Assembly (NCBI RefSeq): GCF_006337085.1
Contig: NZ_CP040882.1
Span: forward strand, 1 to 64,000
DNA: 64,000 bases
Reading direction: 5' to 3'
Origin: Sutterella faecalis
GTDB taxonomy: Bacteria; Pseudomonadota; Gammaproteobacteria; Burkholderiales; Burkholderiaceae_F
The translations under genes were made by a program, and so were the position numbers. Below are positions 26,681-35,757 of the stretch, one piece after another. The notes beneath the pieces are model-generated. The model worked only from the letters and a program-made list of their open reading frames with translations, did no database searches and was not told the origin of the DNA. How positions within the stretch are numbered: the stretch's first letter is position 1; the number at the start of each line of letters is the position of its first letter.

Positions 26681-27427
26681 TCAATCGAAGGATTCCGAAA
26701 GGTCGGTAATGACGTAGCCGACGCCGGAGTATGAAGAGATGACGGAACCGTCGGCGCCGGCATCCGAGAGCTTCCTGCGGATGCGGGCAAAGGCGACGCG
26801 CAGGAGCGAAAGTTCGCCCAGGTGCTCGGCTCCCCAGACCTCCCGGATCAAGGCGTCGTGCGCAATGACGGCGCCCGGGTGCTTCACGAGCGCAAGAAGG
26901 AGCCGGAATTCCGTGTCGGAAAGACGGATGGGCGTGGTTCCCCACCGGCATTCGCGTTTTTCAGGGACCAGAATGAGCGGGCCGTTGACGAATTCCTCTG
27001 CGCGGGAAGATCTGTTTGCCGCAGAGGCCCTGGCGGAAGTCCTTCTTAATACCGCCGCAATGCGCGCCGCAAGCTCCTCCATGGCAAAGGGCTTTACCAG
27101 GTAGTCGTCGGCACCGGCGCTCAGGCATTTGGTTTTGTCTGAGAGTTCCGAACGGGCCGTAAGCAGAATGACGGGCACCTCGCTTTCCTCCCGAAGCTTC
27201 TGAAGAAAGGCAAACCCGTCCATGCCGGGCATCATCAGGTCGAGCACGATGAGCTGCGGCTTCGGGTCAAGGCGTTCCCAGATCTGAAACCCAATTTCGC
27301 CGTCAGCGGCCTGAGCCGTGTCGTAGCCGAGCGTTTCGAGATTGGCCGCGACGAGCCGCCGGATTCGGCTTTCGTCGTCGATGATGAGGATGAGCGGGCG
27401 GGCGGCGTGGGGACTGGAAGTTGTCAT
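26681..27427 (-). CDS. OmpR/KdpE-type response regulator
   Basis: Receiver domain (about residues 10-125) with the acidic pair Asp17/Asp18, phospho-acceptor Asp63 in VLDLMMPGMDG and the conserved lysine in YLVKPF. A winged-helix output domain follows (about 150-245) with LSDTEFRLLLALVKHPG and the closing SGVGYVI. The start at 27427 is preferred because an earlier frame start at 27562 would overlap the kinase gene by 89 bp. Its partner kinase lies 46 bp upstream and a Tat flavoprotein 125 bp downstream, the probable target. Confidence 0.9.
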   Translation of the reverse strand: MTTSSPHAARPLILIIDDESRIRRLVAANLETLGYDTAQAADGEIGFQIWERLDPKPQLIVLDLMMPGMDGFAFLQKLREESEVPVILLTARSELSDKTKCLSAGADDYLVKPFAMEELAARIAAVLRRTSARASAANRSSRAEEFVNGPLILVPEKRECRWGTTPIRLSDTEFRLLLALVKHPGAVIAHDALIREVWGAEHLGELSLLRVAFARIRRKLSDAGADGSVISSYSGVGYVITDLSESFD

Positions 27428-27473
27428 GGCTTGTTGGGGGAAAATGCGGCCGGGAGAATGTGCTTGAATCCAT

Positions 27474-29624
27474 TCAATAGGGAATTCTGACGGTGAACGT
27501 GCTGCCGACGTGAGGCGTGCTCGCGACTTCAATCGTTCCGCCGTGAGCACGAACGATCGCAAGCGAAATGACGAGCCCGAGGCCGGTGCCGCCGCTCCGT
27601 CTGCGCATGCCCATATTTACCTGATAGAAACGGTCGAAGATTCTCTTTTCCTCGCCTTCGGGAATGCCGATGCCGTTGTCGGAAACGGAGAGGAGAAGCT
27701 CGGAATGCTTCGTTTCCGCATGAACTTCAATGATGCACTCGCGCTCCTGGGCCCGGTAGCGGACGCTGTTCGAGAGGAGATTCGTGAGGAGCTGCAGGAA
27801 GCGGTCGGGGTCAACGTTGACGCACTCGGCGTCCGGATCAATGGTGATTCGGATTTGCGCCGGTCCGAGCGCCCGGACGCGCTTCTGCGCGCGGAGGATG
27901 ATGGGCTTCAGCTGCACGATCCGCTTTTGAATGATGAAGGTGCCGCCGTCAATGCGCGCCACATCGAGCCAGTCGGAAATCAGCTGCTGGAGCGCCCCGA
28001 CTTCTCTCTGCATGCCCTGAAGAAGATCGTCCTCAAATTCTTCGCTCCAGCCGGCATCCCTGCGGGTCAGGGTTTCCGCAGAGAGCGCAATGGCCGCGAG
28101 CGGCGTTTTGAGCTCATGCGCCACGACGCCGATGAGATTCTCCTTGAGGGTTTCCATTCTGGCGGCATCCGTAGCGTCATGAATGAGAATACCGCGGGCG
28201 AAGCGGTCTCCTCCCTCAATGGGAAAGGCCGTTACGTCGAGAAAATGTTCACCGGAAGCTGATTTGAGCTGAAGCCGATGCGTGCCGCCCGAGAGCACGG
28301 CCTCCGGTTCTGGCGCCTTATTGCCGGCCCGAAAGCATTGGGCAACAAGCGTCCCGGCAGCTGAGCCGAGGATCTTTCCTGAGGCGGATGCTGCAAAGAG
28401 GCGCTCGGCGCGGTGATTGGCCCAGACAATGACGCCCTCCTGGTCGAGAAGAAGAAGCCCGTCCGCAAGACTCTCAAAAATCCTGGAGAGCATTTCCATC
28501 TGGGTTCTGAGCGCTTTTGTCTGTCGGGCGACTTCGTCGGCGAGATGGCGGTTGACGGACTCGATTTCTGCGCGGGCGATGGAGAGCCGCTTCATGAGGA
28601 GGCCGAACTCATTCTGCAGAGCTTCAAACTCAGCGAGCGAATGTATGCGCTCACAGGAAAGCGGCTCGGGTCTCGCGGCCGCTACCTGACTTTGAAGCTT
28701 GAAGAGCGCCTTTTCAATCGGGCGTCGTGCGAGCATGCCTGCCAAACCGGAAGCTCCCAGAACGAAAAGAATGAGAAGAAGGCTGCGAAGAACAATTCCG
28801 GTGAGTTCCATCTGACGCAGCGCATTGGGTTTGGCAACCATGACGCGCCAGTCTCCGCTGAGGCCGGTTTGGGCGAACCACCCTTCGAGGACTTTTTGGC
28901 CCTGAGCGGCCTGGAAGGGAATCGGTCCGGGAGAGGTTGGGCTTTCCTCCGGGATAAGCGCCTCAAAAGTGCTGATGGGCGCAGATTCAAGCCCGCGGGA
29001 AGCATAGAGAATTCCGCCTTTGCTGTCGGTAATCCAGATTGCGTCGCCCGGATTTTCGTATTCGGCGGCAAGCGCCGCAAACTTCTTGAGGTCGAGCGCG
29101 CAGACGGCGAAGCCGGCAAGTTCGCCTGTCCGGGTTCGCGCCTGAGCGCCGATGTTGACGATGCGCTCATCCGCCGCGCCTGTTGCCTCAAAGCTCGCGG
29201 AAATCCAGTAGGGCGCATCGGTTCGCCGTTCCTTCCAGTGCCTGCGCCCGCGGTGATCCACGCCGTTGTTGGGAACGCCCGCCGGGTTGAGAAGCGGATG
29301 AAAGCCCCTTGAGATGCCTTCGGGCGTGTCGAAATGCAGATTGAGAAAGGCCGGTTCGGCGCGGGCGATATGGGAGAGCGTTCTGTCTCTTGCCTCGATA
29401 GAAGCGAGTTCCGGCAATTCCGAGGCCGCGAGAAGCATGAGTTCGAGCGCAGAGGAAAGCCTCGCGTTGATCGCCTCTGCAATGCGCTCGGCTGTCATTC
29501 TCTGCCTCTTTTCGAGCGCATCCATTTCGCTGACGACGTTCCTCCACTCGAAGGCGGCAAGCACGACGATGGGAATGATGGCTACGGCAGCCGTGGCGGC
29601 AGTGAGCGCTTTGCGAAACTGCAT
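27474..29624 (-). CDS. Membrane sensor histidine kinase with Cache and PAS domains
   Basis: Sensor with two membrane helices (about 7-27 and 277-297) enclosing a dCache-like periplasmic domain (about 35-270), which usually binds small organic acids or amino acids. A PAS domain follows (about 383-490), then HisKA with His503 in VVAHELKTPLA and an ATPase domain with DNGIGIPEG and GGTGLGLVIS. Length 716 aa. It is the first gene of a kinase-regulator-flavoprotein row, suggesting it senses the substrate of that reductase. The region upstream is short and leads into an ISL3 remnant. Confidence 0.9.
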   Translation of the reverse strand: MQFRKALTAATAAVAIIPIVVLAAFEWRNVVSEMDALEKRQRMTAERIAEAINARLSSALELMLLAASELPELASIEARDRTLSHIARAEPAFLNLHFDTPEGISRGFHPLLNPAGVPNNGVDHRGRRHWKERRTDAPYWISASFEATGAADERIVNIGAQARTRTGELAGFAVCALDLKKFAALAAEYENPGDAIWITDSKGGILYASRGLESAPISTFEALIPEESPTSPGPIPFQAAQGQKVLEGWFAQTGLSGDWRVMVAKPNALRQMELTGIVLRSLLLILFVLGASGLAGMLARRPIEKALFKLQSQVAAARPEPLSCERIHSLAEFEALQNEFGLLMKRLSIARAEIESVNRHLADEVARQTKALRTQMEMLSRIFESLADGLLLLDQEGVIVWANHRAERLFAASASGKILGSAAGTLVAQCFRAGNKAPEPEAVLSGGTHRLQLKSASGEHFLDVTAFPIEGGDRFARGILIHDATDAARMETLKENLIGVVAHELKTPLAAIALSAETLTRRDAGWSEEFEDDLLQGMQREVGALQQLISDWLDVARIDGGTFIIQKRIVQLKPIILRAQKRVRALGPAQIRITIDPDAECVNVDPDRFLQLLTNLLSNSVRYRAQERECIIEVHAETKHSELLLSVSDNGIGIPEGEEKRIFDRFYQVNMGMRRRSGGTGLGLVISLAIVRAHGGTIEVASTPHVGSTFTVRIPY

Positions 29625-29866
29625 GAGGGCGTCGGGAGAGGAAAGCTTGGAGAAGAGGATCGGTGCTTCGAACTTACCACAGGTGGGCGGCCGGAATGAC
29701 CAGCTCCCAGTTGGGGATGCTGAAGCAGCGTTGAGGATAAGGAGGTCCTGCGGGATGAGAACGGCATGAAATAATCAGTTCTCGAGGTTCCTCAATATCG
29801 AGCAGCAAAACTGCGGGAGAGGAGCCGTGAGGCAGAACCTCTCTATGAGTCGCCGGATATTTCAAT

Positions 29867-30211
29867 ATGACCAACTTCGATACAAAGACGCTTTTTACTG
29901 CCGCTCTGATGCTCCCGGAGCCTTGGTACATCGACCAGGTTGATTTCCGTGAGGAGCCGGGCAAGGCCCGGACGCTTCACATCTTCATCAAATTCAGGCA
30001 GGACGCTCGCTTCCAGGATCCTGCAGCGGCGGGCGGAGCGAAAGCTTCCCCGGTTCATGACACGCTTCCGGGCACCTGGCGGAATACGAATTTCTTTCAA
30101 TACCCGTGCCTCATCCATTGCGATGTTCCTCGGATCCTTGGGAGCGACGGCAGGATTCGGCAGGTTGCGGTTCCCTGGGAACGAGCGGAGAGCGGTTTCA
30201 GGCGGCTTTGA
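29867..30211 (+). pseudogene. ISL3-family transposase remnant (N-terminal part)
   Basis: The 114-residue frame resembles the N-terminus of ISL3 transposases: PWYIDQVDF, then HIFIKF, then HDTLPGTWRNTNFFQYPC and VPRI with RQVAVPWER. The zinc-finger cysteine motif expected after ARF is lost (reads QDPAAAGGA), and the frame stops at GFRRL, where intact proteins continue for about 300 residues. The catalytic domain is absent. It is a dead fragment between the sensor kinase and Fic genes; terminal repeats were not found. Confidence 0.6.
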
Positions 30212-30396
30212 GTGGTTGATGCTCTCTCTCGCTCCGAAAGGGAATCGCCGGCCGCCGCCGATGATTTTTTCCTGCGCTGCGCCGCGGCAATGAGGATTGA
30301 TGAGCTCCGCTCAGGACGCTGCCTCTGCCCGTACACGACATCGCCAATGGCACAAGCCGATGGCTTTTTGGGTCGCGCCGTCTTTGATGCCTATTG

Positions 30397-31239
30397 ATGG
30401 ACGTAACAAGAAAAATGGATGAAAAGGAATTCAGGGAAATTGAAGCCAGGCTCCTGAGCGACAAGAAGATGGCGTTGGAGATGACGGATGACATTTTCAA
30501 AAAGCTCAATGAACAAAAGCCGCTGACTCCGCCGGCTGTCGCCCGTCTCCGCGATGAAATGATGCTGGAAAACACCTTTGATTCCAACGCGATCGAGGGT
30601 TCGCGCCTGACTCTGCGGGAAACCGTTCTGGTCGTCAAGGAAGGCGTTAGGGATGGAAATGGGTTCCGCATGAAGGATGTTCTTGCCGCCCTGGGCTACG
30701 CTCGTGGCTTTGAGGTGATTTTGGATTTGGCAGATCAAGAGATCCCCTGCGATGAGGACGTGATTAAGCGGCTCCATCAGTACGTCATGCTCGGCGCCTT
30801 CCCTGAATATTGCGGCGTTTGGAGGGATCACGCGGTCAGGGTGCTGGGGGCTGCCCTCAAACCGGCCGGGTTTCGGGAGATTCCGCAGAAAATGCACGAT
30901 CTCGTTGCCTGGTACCAAAATGAAGATGCGATGCATCCGATCGAAAAGGCCTCAAGGTTTCATGCGGAGTTCGAGACGATTCATCCTTTTGCCGACGGCA
31001 ATGGAAGAACCGGGCGGCTGCTTTTGAATTTCATGCTGGTCCGCGAAGGCTATTGGCCTGCGAATATCCGTTGTCAGGAAGATCGCGAGCGGTATTACGC
31101 GGCGCTTTATTCGTTTCAAAGCAGGGGAAATGTTGACGATCTGACGGCGCTGATCGCCGTGAGAGAGGCGGAGCAGCTTTTGTATTGCCTCAAAATCGCT
31201 TTGCAGCCGGAACATGCTCGACAGGGCCGTTCCTGTTGA
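30397..31239 (+). CDS. Fic-domain protein
   Basis: Probable AMP-transferase (Fic fold) with the catalytic motif HPFADGNGRTGR (His about residue 195), which transfers a nucleotide to target-protein hydroxyls. An N-terminal inhibitory helix motif SNAIEGS fits the (S/T)xxxE(G/N) rule, so the protein should be self-inhibited (class II type). Length about 280 aa is typical. The ribosome site is weak; ATG 30397 and ATG 30415 are both possible. It sits between a transposase remnant and an AlbA_2-type regulator in an AT-richer patch that looks horizontally acquired. Target unknown. Confidence 0.88.
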   Translation: MDVTRKMDEKEFREIEARLLSDKKMALEMTDDIFKKLNEQKPLTPPAVARLRDEMMLENTFDSNAIEGSRLTLRETVLVVKEGVRDGNGFRMKDVLAALGYARGFEVILDLADQEIPCDEDVIKRLHQYVMLGAFPEYCGVWRDHAVRVLGAALKPAGFREIPQKMHDLVAWYQNEDAMHPIEKASRFHAEFETIHPFADGNGRTGRLLLNFMLVREGYWPANIRCQEDRERYYAALYSFQSRGNVDDLTALIAVREAEQLLYCLKIALQPEHARQGRSC

Positions 31240-31576
31240 ATTTGTAGTTTCTGTCTTTCGAAATCTCGCAAGAGATGCTTTAGAGCGATAGGATGACTTT
31301 CCTGCCGCCCGAGACGGATGCGACAAACTGTTCTCTCGGCCTTTTAGCCGAATTGCTTCAAGGCTTGGGAAGCTCAGGTTGGGCGGCGTCGAGAATGGCG
31401 CGTAAGTTCTGAAGTGTATGAGGAAAAAGCTTGAGAAGCTGCTGGCTGATATCAGGGCTCTTAGGGGGCGGGAGGTCTGTAGCCATCCCTTATGGCTAAC
31501 CGCATACGATTTTGATGGTAAAAACGATGTATTTGTGATGATAAAAAGTACCGATTGCTTCTGTTTGATATGATCA
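31240..31576. other. Intergenic region with one weak small frame
   Basis: About 340 bp. The minus strand 31358-31486 could encode 42 residues (MATDLPPPKSPDIS start), but the purine-rich site abuts the ATG and I recognise no family, so I do not call it a gene. Nothing else is supported. Confidence 0.3.
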
Positions 31577-31639
31577 TGATTGTATGAATGATGGTATCAA
31601 TACAATCATGATTGTATAATGATTGTATCGTGATCGTAT
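31577..31639. promoter_or_regulatory. Phased TGATTGTAT repeat cluster, likely operator
   Basis: TGATTGTAT occurs at 31577-31585, 31609-31617 and 31620-31628, with the variant TGATCGTAT at 31631-31639. The last three starts are exactly 11 bp apart, one helical turn. The copy at 31609 forms a perfect 18-bp palindrome (ATACAATCATGATTGTAT, 31600-31617). It lies just upstream of an AlbA_2-type regulator and fits cooperative binding of a dimer, probably autoregulation. Confidence 0.65.
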
Positions 31640-31670
31640 GATCACGCCTGTTATAAGTCGGAGCACAGCC

Positions 31671-33350
31671 ATGACCGAACTCTACGAAGCTCAAAAAGGA
31701 CTTTTTCCGGAAAGAGAAACATTGACCGTTGAGTTCAAAAGTGATCCAAAAGGAGGGCTGAAGAATGACGTTGTCGTAGACACGGCAGTGGGTTTTGCAA
31801 ATGCAGAAGGCGGAACGCTCTTCATTGGCCTAAACGATGACGGCTCGGTCGGTGGAGTGAAGTCGCCAAAATGGAGGAATCCGGAGCTGGCGGTTGCCTA
31901 CATTGCTTCGCACAGCGTTCCCCCGATCACTGCAACGGCCGAAATCGTCAGGGTTTCTGATGCACTTGAAGTGCTTGCCATTCATGTGCCGAAAGCCACA
32001 GGCATTGTTGCAACGAATGATGGAAAGCTCATGAAGCGTCGCATTAAAGCTGATGGGACACCGGAAACATCGCCACTTTTTCCGCAGGAATTTATTTCGA
32101 GGCTTGCGGAAATCGGGCGTTGCGACTATTCGTCCATGACACTTCCCAACACGACGTACGATGACTTCGATGCCAATGAACGGCAGAGGCTTCGCGAGTT
32201 CCTCCGGGACAACAATGGCGAAAAAGCGCTCATGGATCTCGAAGATGAGGATCTCGACAAAGCGCTGGGGCTGGTCCGTGGCTCTCCCGAAGGCTTGATT
32301 CCTACAATAGCGGGGATTCTCATCCTGGGGAAAGAAAGGCGGATTAGACAGCTGCTTCCAGGCGCCGGGGCGGTTTTCCAGCACCTTGCCGGCACAGATG
32401 TGCTCGCGAATGAAGAGATGCCGCTGCCACTTCTGAAGGGCTTTCAGGCGCTTCTTGACCGCTTCAATGCAAGAAACAGCGAGACCGAGATTACGCAGGG
32501 TCTGGCGCGTATTGCCATTCCGACATTTTCCGAACAGGCGTTTCGCGAGGCGCTCGTCAACGCTTTCTGTCATCGCGACTATACGATCCTCAATCGCGTT
32601 TCCGTCCGTCTCTCTGATGACGGACTTGAGATCACGAGCCCTGGCGGTTTCGTTTCCGGTGTGAGTCTTGAGAACCTCCTCACCGTTGAGCCGCATCCGA
32701 GAAATGGACTTCTCGCCGACGTGTTGAAGCGCCTCGGATTGGCGGAACGGACAGGCAGAGGCATTGACCGCATCTTTGAAGGGAATCTTCTCTACGGGCG
32801 ACCGAGCCCCGACTATTCGGAATCGAATTCCGACAGTGTTCGTGTTTTCTTTCCGAAGTGCGATCCTAATATTCCGTTCTTCCAGCTCATCATCGAGTAT
32901 CAGAAGAAGCTCGGAAGTCGCATCTCCGTTCAAAGCTTAATCGTACTGTCTGCAGTACTCTTTGCCAAACGCCTAAACTTCGCCGGAATCGCCGCTGCGA
33001 CGCATATCCCGGAATTGAGGTTGAAGCGCCATGTAGAGACGCTGGTCGAAGACGGTCTCCTTGAAGCAAGAGGCAACGGCCGCGAGCGCGACTTTATTTT
33101 GAGTCCGAAGTTCTATAAAGCGCAGAAGCGTGTAATTGAGCACGTGCGCCAAGCCGGAATCGGGGCCGTAAAAAATGAGGATCTGATCATGCAACTTGTC
33201 CAGGAGCAGGGCAATGTGACGCGCAGTGACGTCGCCGCGCTCCTGGGCGTTAATCCGCAAATAGCCTATCGGCTATTGAAAAAGCTGGTTGAGGACGGTG
33301 CTCTCGTCCGTGAAGGTGCCAAGCGTCTGAGCGTCTATCGCTTAGCCTGA
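31671..33350 (+). CDS. AlbA_2 domain transcriptional regulator (RecG-like ATP-binding family)
   Basis: Regulator of the COG2865 type: an N-terminal Schlafen/AlbA_2 domain (about residues 10-140) with TVEFKSD and FANAEGGTLFIGLNDDG, a central GHKL-like ATP-binding domain with REALVNAFCHRDY and GRGIDRIF, and a C-terminal winged helix (about 500-559) with VTRSDVAALLGV. The ATG at 31671 is chosen because CGGAG lies 7 bp upstream. A phased repeat cluster directly upstream suggests it binds its own promoter. Function in this genome unknown; the patch with the Fic gene and IS remnant looks acquired. Length 559 aa. Confidence 0.85.
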   Translation: MTELYEAQKGLFPERETLTVEFKSDPKGGLKNDVVVDTAVGFANAEGGTLFIGLNDDGSVGGVKSPKWRNPELAVAYIASHSVPPITATAEIVRVSDALEVLAIHVPKATGIVATNDGKLMKRRIKADGTPETSPLFPQEFISRLAEIGRCDYSSMTLPNTTYDDFDANERQRLREFLRDNNGEKALMDLEDEDLDKALGLVRGSPEGLIPTIAGILILGKERRIRQLLPGAGAVFQHLAGTDVLANEEMPLPLLKGFQALLDRFNARNSETEITQGLARIAIPTFSEQAFREALVNAFCHRDYTILNRVSVRLSDDGLEITSPGGFVSGVSLENLLTVEPHPRNGLLADVLKRLGLAERTGRGIDRIFEGNLLYGRPSPDYSESNSDSVRVFFPKCDPNIPFFQLIIEYQKKLGSRISVQSLIVLSAVLFAKRLNFAGIAAATHIPELRLKRHVETLVEDGLLEARGNGRERDFILSPKFYKAQKRVIEHVRQAGIGAVKNEDLIMQLVQEQGNVTRSDVAALLGVNPQIAYRLLKKLVEDGALVREGAKRLSVYRLA

Positions 33351-33766
33351 TTTATCAGCCGGCAGCTCAAATTGGAGTCTTCGTCTTCGGAAACGCAATG
33401 CGGATATCAAGCAGTGGGTGCCGCCAGCCGCAACCAAACCCATGCAGAACCATGTGAAAGCCATTCCTTGCAGACATCGGAATAAAAGGAATGCTGATTA
33501 TTCCTTGCAGGAATAGATGTTGCATCTGTCATTTCCTGAAACTGATGCCATAAAAAACAATAAGAAATGGTGCTTCATGTGTTCCTGAAGCGACCAAAAT
33601 CCCGAATAAGCACAAAAAGCATGCCGCCGGCATGAACTGAAGTTGGGACTTGTCCGAATAGAGATCTACAACAAATGTCTTAATCTCGTCTCCACAGCCG
33701 GGAGGGCGCTTACATAGCGTCCTGACAGAGCTGAAAAAAGAAATACCATCAAATGGAGAGAACTCT
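33351..33766. other. Intergenic region with ATTCC/GGAAT repeats and a short palindrome
   Basis: About 415 bp without a supported gene. ATTCCTTGCAG occurs at 33463-33473 and 33500-33510; the second copy extends to ATTCCTTGCAGGAAT, a dyad (33500-33514), with an inverted AAGGAAT between them. CATGCCGCCGGCATG (33620-33634) is a perfect hairpin followed by a T-run on the minus strand. The dipeptidase promoter should lie here. Confidence 0.45.
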
Positions 33767-35617
33767 ATGTCAATGAAATTCAAGGCAGTCGCCGCCGCCG
33801 TCGGGATTGCGCTCAGCGCGCTCACCTTCAATGCGATCGGCTGCTCGACCGTCATCGTCGGCAAGGACGTGAGCAAGACGGGCACAATCATCATCGGCCA
33901 CAACGAAGACAACGGCGGCCGCATTCTGAACCCGCAGTACTGGGTGCCGCCGCAGGATCATGCAGAGGGCGAAATGATCAAGTTCGAGCCCGCCGCCGCC
34001 TCAATCCCGCAGGTCCAGCATACTTTCGGCTTCTATTGGTCTCAGACCTTTGATCCCAACGGCGCTTCCTTCTCGGACGGCTTCGTCAATGAAAACGGCG
34101 TCGTGATCGTGACGAACGCCTGCACGGGGATCTACGAGGACGACGTCATGCCGACCAAGGACGGCGGCATCGGCTACGGCATCCGCCGCCTGATGGCCGA
34201 ACGCGCTACGAGCGCCCGTCACGCCATCGACATCGCGATCGACCTCCTCGGGAAGTACGGCTACTTCTCTGAAGGCCGCACCTACACGGTCGCCGACAGC
34301 AAGGAAGCCTGGCAGATCGCCATTCATCAGGGCAACACCTGGGTCGCGCGCCGCGTGAAGGACAATGAGGTCGTCTATATTCCCAATAATTTCATGATGG
34401 ATCGCGTCGACGCCACCGATACGGAAAACGTCATCGTGGCGCCCGGAATGATTGAGCGCGCGATCAAGAACGGCCGCTACAAGCCCGCCGTTCCCGGCGT
34501 CTACAACGACTTCAACTTCCGCGTGGCCGTGGCGCCCGCTGAGCGCCGCGCAGCGGGATACAACCTTTCGCGCAACAACCTTGCCTGGAAGAAGTTGATC
34601 GGTCAGGACATCACGGATCCGGAAAAGTTCCCGTACAGCACGACTCAGTCGAAGAAGATGGGCGTCGAAGAGGTCGAGGATCTCCTTCGCACGCATGAAC
34701 CGCAGATTGGGGACGATCCGGGCTGGTACCACCACCAGGGCATCGGCCTCTGCCGCCCGACCACGCATGAGTCCGGCGTCTACGTGCTCGACAAGAACCC
34801 GCTTCTCATCACGGGCTACCGCACGATGGCGCGTCCCTGCGAAACGCCTTACGTACCCTTCTTCCCGCTCGCAGCGCCTGCAAAAGCGGCCGCCTTCATG
34901 AGCTGGGAGAAGGCAACGGCTGAGCACTTCAAGGGCACGCCTGAGCTCTTTAGTTTCAATCCCGACTGGCAGTCCTTCCGCTTCGTCGAACTCGCCAACA
35001 TCGTCGACTACAACCGCGATGCCTTTAAGGACAACACGAAGTTCATAAACGGCCTCGAGAAGACCTGGATGAAGGATGCGGCCGCCGCGAAGGCGCAGGC
35101 TGCAGCGCTTCTTGGGTTCTCGGAAGAAAAGGCCCGCGCCTATCTCCATGCCTTCAATGCCGAAGCCTTCGACAAGGCCCAGTATGCGGTCGGAGAAGAA
35201 GCGAGAAAGCTCATGCCGCACGAAGTTGCGGTGCTTGCCGACACGATCAATCCGAAGTCCGAGAAGACGGTCGACGTGGTGCTCTATTCGGACGCGAAGC
35301 TTGACGCTTCGAAGATCGACCTCTCGCGCACGCATGCCGGCGTCGGCCGCTCCTCGATCGGCACCACGGGCGTTGTGAGCGCGCTCGCGAAGCCCGTGAA
35401 GCATGAAGTAAAGGACATGAACGGCGACGGAAAGAAAGACATGGTCCTCACCTTCAAGGCCAGCGAGATCGCTCAGAACATGATTCCGGGCGCCACCTAC
35501 GACATCTGGCTCTACACGATGGACGGGAAGAAGCGCGTAGCGGGCTTCGACACCGCCCTCATTGAGCCCGACGGCTACAAGCCCGTGAAGGCGAAGAGCG
35601 AGACGCACGACCGCTGA
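33767..35617 (+). CDS. Secreted C69-family dipeptidase with C-terminal extension
   Basis: Periplasmic Ntn-hydrolase peptidase. A signal peptide (about 1-25) precedes Cys26 in GCSTVIVGKD, the expected nucleophile after processing, followed by TIIIGHNEDNGG. At 616 aa it is about 100 residues longer than the C69 protein at 4094. The extra C-terminal region holds DMNGDGKKD (about residues 550-558), matching the DxNxDGxxD calcium-loop pattern of dockerin-like repeats. The ATG has a GGAGAG site 6 bp upstream. Monocistronic; the region upstream carries ATTCC/GGAAT repeats. Substrate preference unknown. Confidence 0.87.
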   Translation: MSMKFKAVAAAVGIALSALTFNAIGCSTVIVGKDVSKTGTIIIGHNEDNGGRILNPQYWVPPQDHAEGEMIKFEPAAASIPQVQHTFGFYWSQTFDPNGASFSDGFVNENGVVIVTNACTGIYEDDVMPTKDGGIGYGIRRLMAERATSARHAIDIAIDLLGKYGYFSEGRTYTVADSKEAWQIAIHQGNTWVARRVKDNEVVYIPNNFMMDRVDATDTENVIVAPGMIERAIKNGRYKPAVPGVYNDFNFRVAVAPAERRAAGYNLSRNNLAWKKLIGQDITDPEKFPYSTTQSKKMGVEEVEDLLRTHEPQIGDDPGWYHHQGIGLCRPTTHESGVYVLDKNPLLITGYRTMARPCETPYVPFFPLAAPAKAAAFMSWEKATAEHFKGTPELFSFNPDWQSFRFVELANIVDYNRDAFKDNTKFINGLEKTWMKDAAAAKAQAAALLGFSEEKARAYLHAFNAEAFDKAQYAVGEEARKLMPHEVAVLADTINPKSEKTVDVVLYSDAKLDASKIDLSRTHAGVGRSSIGTTGVVSALAKPVKHEVKDMNGDGKKDMVLTFKASEIAQNMIPGATYDIWLYTMDGKKRVAGFDTALIEPDGYKPVKAKSETHDR

Positions 35618-35690
35618 TCGCGTTCAGGTCTTTCTTCTGAAAGGGACCTTCCTTGAATCTGAGATCGATTGAGGAAGGTTCCGGCAGGTC

Positions 35691-35736
35691 AAAAAGAGAG
35701 AAGCGTCGCAGGAATAAGAGCCTGCGGCGCTTCTCT
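35691..35736 (-). terminator. Intrinsic terminator, mainly for the DoxX gene
   Basis: A 16-bp stem (35697-35712 with 35721-35736, one G-T pair) is followed on the minus strand by TTTTT (complement of 35691-35695). It lies between converging genes. A second, looser repeat at 35643-35682 may end the dipeptidase transcript. Confidence 0.75.
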
Positions 35737-35757
35737 TGCGTTTTACGCGGGAGGAAA

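Noticed and set aside
31358..31486. 42-codon minus-strand small gene
   Set aside because: The purine-rich site touches the ATG with no spacer, and no family is recognisable; left as a possibility only.
34001..35608. A 535-codon minus-strand frame
   Set aside because: Antisense to the C69 dipeptidase; Arg/Val/Glu-rich, no domain, no ribosome site.
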